Assembly: GCA_019637195.1 (NCBI GenBank)
Contig: JAHBWA010000065.1
Location: 1 to 45,383, forward strand
Direction of reading: 5' to 3'
From: Labilithrix sp.
GTDB lineage: Bacteria > Myxococcota_A > Polyangia > Polyangiales > Polyangiaceae
Length of the DNA stretch: 45,383 nt
Part shown: in pieces, positions 43,277 through 45,383 of the stretch
Layout of the letters: every line of letters starts with the position of its first letter
How positions within the stretch are numbered: the stretch's first letter is position 1
Made by a program: the position numbers and the translations under genes
The notes under the pieces: model-generated
Database searches by the model: none
Seen by the model: only the letters and a program-made list of their open reading frames with translations
What the model was told of the DNA's origin: nothing

Positions 43277-43300
43277 GGTGTGCACCGGACAACGCACACC
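43277..43300. promoter_or_regulatory. inverted repeat upstream of ettA
   Basis: GGTGTGC (43277-43283), ten bases, then GCACACC (43294-43300): a perfect seven-base complement, 95 bp before the ettA start. It could be an operator or, in RNA, a small hairpin. Confidence 0.4.
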
Positions 43301-43346
43301 GTCATTGTTCCCCCTCGGAGCGGCCGCCATGAAGCTGAGCCTCTAG

Positions 43347-43362
43347 AGAGTGCGCGCACTCT
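43347..43362. promoter_or_regulatory. perfect 16-bp palindrome upstream of ettA
   Basis: AGAGTGCGCGCACTCT reads the same on both strands and ends 32 bases before the ettA start codon. It fits a dimeric repressor site. No local regulator can be assigned to it. Confidence 0.45.
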
Positions 43363-43394
43363 GGTGCGTCCGGAGCTAGACTCCACGCCCCGAA

Positions 43395-45071
43395 ATGCCC
43401 GAGTTCATCTTCACCATGCAGGGGGTGACGAAAGTCCACCCCCCCGACAAGCGGGTCCTCGAGAACATCCATCTCGCGTTCTATCCGGGCGCGAAGATCG
43501 GCGTGATCGGCGCGAACGGGTCGGGCAAGAGCTCGCTCCTCCGCATCATGGCGGGGGTCGACACGCAGTTCGCCGGCGAGGCCAAGCCGCACCCCGGCAC
43601 GCGCATCGGCTACTTCGCGCAGGAGCCGGACCTCGGGAGCGCCGCCACGGTCTGGGACGCCGTGAGCGAGGGCGTGAAGGAGACGCAGGATCTCATCACG
43701 CGCTTCGAGGACATCAGCAACAAGCTCGGCGAGCCGATGGACGGCGACGCGATGCAGGCGCTGCTCGACGAGCAGGCCGCGCTGCAGGACAAGCTCGACG
43801 CCGCCGACGCGTGGAATCTCGATCGCCACGTCGAGCTCGCGATGGACGCCCTGCGCGTGCCCGCGCGCGACGCCGAGATCAAGCACCTCTCCGGCGGTGA
43901 GAAGCGGCGCGTCGCGCTGTGCCGGCTGCTCCTCTCGCGGCCGGACATGCTCCTGCTCGACGAGCCGACGAACCACCTCGACGCCGAGTCGGTCGCGTGG
44001 CTCGAGCGCTTCCTCCACGAGTACTCGGGCACCGTCGTCGCGGTCACGCACGACCGCTACTTCCTCGACAACGTCGCGGGCTGGATCCTCGAGCTCGACC
44101 ACGGTCGCGGCTACCCGTTCCAGGGCAACTACTCGGGCTGGCTCGAGCAGAAGTCGGCGCGGCTCGCGCAGCAGGAGAAGACGGAGTCGGCGCGCCAGCG
44201 GAAGCTGAAGCAGGAGCTCGAGTGGGTGCGCGCCTCGCCGCGCGCGCGGCAGGCCAAGAGCAAGGCGCGCCTCGCCGCGTACGACACGCTGCTCGCCGAG
44301 TCGCAGCAGACCTCGGTCGACGCGACCGAGATCACGCTGCCGCCGGGGCCGCGCCTCGGCGATCTCGTGATCGAGGCGACCGAGCTGAAGAAGGGCTTCG
44401 GCGATCGCGTGCTCGTCGACGGGCTCTCGTTCCTCCTCCCGCGCGCCGGCATCGTCGGCGTCGTCGGCCCGAACGGCGCCGGCAAGACGACGCTCTTCAA
44501 GATGCTCGTCGGCCAGGAGAAGCCTGACGCCGGCGCGCTCAAGATCGGCGAGACGGTGAAGATCTCGTACGTCGACCAGTCCCGCGACGCGCTCCAGGGC
44601 GACAAGAGCGTGTGGGAGGTCATCAGCGGCGGGAGCCCCACCGTCGAGCTCGGCAAGCGCGAGGTCAACAGCCGCGCGTACTGCTCGTGGTTCAACTTCA
44701 AGGGCTCCGACCAGCAGAAGAAGGTCAAGGACCTCTCCGGCGGCGAGCGCAATCGTGTGCATCTTGCACGTTTGCTCAAGGAGGGCGGGAACCTGATCCT
44801 GCTCGACGAGCCGACCAACGACCTCGACGTAGAGACGCTCCAGGCGCTCGAGGCCGCGCTGCTCGGCTTCCCGGGCTGCGTCGTCGTGGTCAGCCACGAT
44901 CGCTGGTTCCTCGACCGGATCGCGACGCACATGCTCGCCTTCGAGGGCGACGGCAAGGTCACGTTCTTCGACGGCAACTACCAGATGTACGAAGAGGACC
45001 GGAAGAAGCGCCTCGGCGACGACGGCGAGAAGGGGCCGAAGGGTAAGTTTCGCAAGCTCGGCGCGATGTAG
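43395..45071 (+). CDS. ettA: energy-dependent translational throttle protein EttA (ABC-F)
   Basis: A 558-residue cytoplasmic ABC-F ATPase. In Escherichia coli it binds the ribosomal E site and gates the first peptide bond according to ATP/ADP level. Two ATPase halves are complete: Walker A GANGSGKS (about 39-46) and GPNGAGKT; signature LSGGEKRRVALCRLL and LSGGERNRVHLARLL; Walker B LLLDEPTNHLDA and LILLDEPTNDLD; switch His in AVTHDRYFLDN and VVSHDRWFLDR. The EttA-type arm (EGVKETQDLITRFEDISNKL) lies in the first half, and the linker AQQEKTESARQRKLKQELEW is between the halves. The tail PKGKFRKLGAM is Lys-rich. Length matches the family. Confidence 0.95.
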   Translation: MPEFIFTMQGVTKVHPPDKRVLENIHLAFYPGAKIGVIGANGSGKSSLLRIMAGVDTQFAGEAKPHPGTRIGYFAQEPDLGSAATVWDAVSEGVKETQDLITRFEDISNKLGEPMDGDAMQALLDEQAALQDKLDAADAWNLDRHVELAMDALRVPARDAEIKHLSGGEKRRVALCRLLLSRPDMLLLDEPTNHLDAESVAWLERFLHEYSGTVVAVTHDRYFLDNVAGWILELDHGRGYPFQGNYSGWLEQKSARLAQQEKTESARQRKLKQELEWVRASPRARQAKSKARLAAYDTLLAESQQTSVDATEITLPPGPRLGDLVIEATELKKGFGDRVLVDGLSFLLPRAGIVGVVGPNGAGKTTLFKMLVGQEKPDAGALKIGETVKISYVDQSRDALQGDKSVWEVISGGSPTVELGKREVNSRAYCSWFNFKGSDQQKKVKDLSGGERNRVHLARLLKEGGNLILLDEPTNDLDVETLQALEAALLGFPGCVVVVSHDRWFLDRIATHMLAFEGDGKVTFFDGNYQMYEEDRKKRLGDDGEKGPKGKFRKLGAM

Positions 45072-45131
45072 CGTGACCTTCTGGTCGACGTGACTGCTCG
45101 ACGCGCTCGCGTCGGTTCAAGGGGATGAGAG

Positions 45132-45383
45132 ATGGCGCACATCATCGAAGAGGCGAAGTCGGGACGCGCCGGCTGCCGGACCTGCCGCAAGCCGATCGCG
45201 AAGGGGGAGCTCCGGTTCGGTGAGGAGGTCGAGAACCAGTTCGCCGACGGCGGCGAGACCACCTACCGCTGGCACCACCTCGCCTGCGCGGCGGGCGCGA
45301 AGACCGACGAGCTCCGCGCCACGCTCGCGGCTCCCGAGGGCGCCCCGCCGCCCATCGCCGACGAGCAGCGCGCCGAGCTCGAT
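45132..45383 (+). CDS. PARP-type zinc-finger protein (start only)
   Basis: The first 84 residues of a protein that runs past the window. It reads MAHIIEEAKSGRAGCRTCRK, then KGELRFGEEVE and RWHHLACAAGA: the PARP-type zinc finger with ligands C-x2-C...H-x2-C (CRTC and HHLAC), which in known members binds DNA ends. After about residue 60 an Ala/Pro-rich linker begins. No PARP catalytic domain is visible in the window. It lies 60 bp after ettA on the same strand. Confidence 0.75.
   Translation, partial: MAHIIEEAKSGRAGCRTCRKPIAKGELRFGEEVENQFADGGETTYRWHHLACAAGAKTDELRATLAAPEGAPPPIADEQRAELD

Larger units (their letters stand above)
43087..43394. other. 308-bp region upstream of ettA with inverted repeats
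   Basis: No gene is seen. The stretch holds a stem (43277-43300) and a perfect palindrome (43347-43362), listed separately. It should contain the ettA promoter and the end of the propeller transcript. Confidence 0.5.

Overview
The window is very GC-rich and reads as a chromosome segment from a myxobacterium, most likely Polyangia (Polyangiales, Sorangium/Labilithrix-like). The basis is the codon bias, the large number of exported lipoproteins, two proteins ending in a MYXO-CTERM-like tail (Cys, hydrophobic helix, Arg cluster), LuxR regulators of a type I associate with this group, and ISKra4-type transposition. No rRNA, tRNA or CRISPR was seen.

Left part (1-12.2 kb) is accessory and worn. 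It opens with a mosaic of three remnants (ISL3 transposase, phage-type holin, RluA-like pseudouridine synthase), then a secreted Ig-repeat MYXO-CTERM protein divergent from a LuxR regulator. An IS630 element follows, joined to an IS3 remnant. Next come a WGR/SUKH-like protein, a zinc-ribbon membrane protein, a protein with an (SAP)9 linker, and a complete ISKra4-type insertion sequence whose terminal inverted repeats and 9-bp target duplication can be read directly. That element splits a small membrane-protein ORF.

Middle part (12.2-26.6 kb) alternates lipoproteins, a GNAT acetyltransferase, a decayed second copy of the LuxR regulator, a divergent AraC/SDR pair, an SRPBCC protein, a 5'-truncated group II intron (reverse transcriptase C-terminus plus domain V), an exported alpha/beta hydrolase, a decayed second ISKra4 copy, and a lipoprotein pair that includes a ferritin-like diiron protein.

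Right part (26.6-45.4 kb) is more regular and better preserved: small membrane and zinc-ribbon proteins, a PAP2 phosphatase, a DUF1059 gene overlapping an EAL phosphodiesterase gene, a four-repeat lipoprotein, a GH15 glycosidase, two amidohydrolases (one an exported lipoprotein with a thrombospondin type-3 tail), an RCK protein whose channel-like N-terminus lacks the potassium filter, a beta-propeller protein with both a lipobox and a MYXO-CTERM tail, the translation factor EttA, and the start of a PARP-type zinc-finger protein.

I did not find a defence island or a clear novel multi-gene system. The most useful observations are the two exactly bounded ISKra4 copies at different ages, the paired intact/broken LuxR paralogs, the DUF1059-EAL coupling, the filterless RCK protein, the lipid-anchored ferritin-like protein, the doubly anchored propeller protein, and a 26-bp tandem repeat upstream of the GH15 gene.
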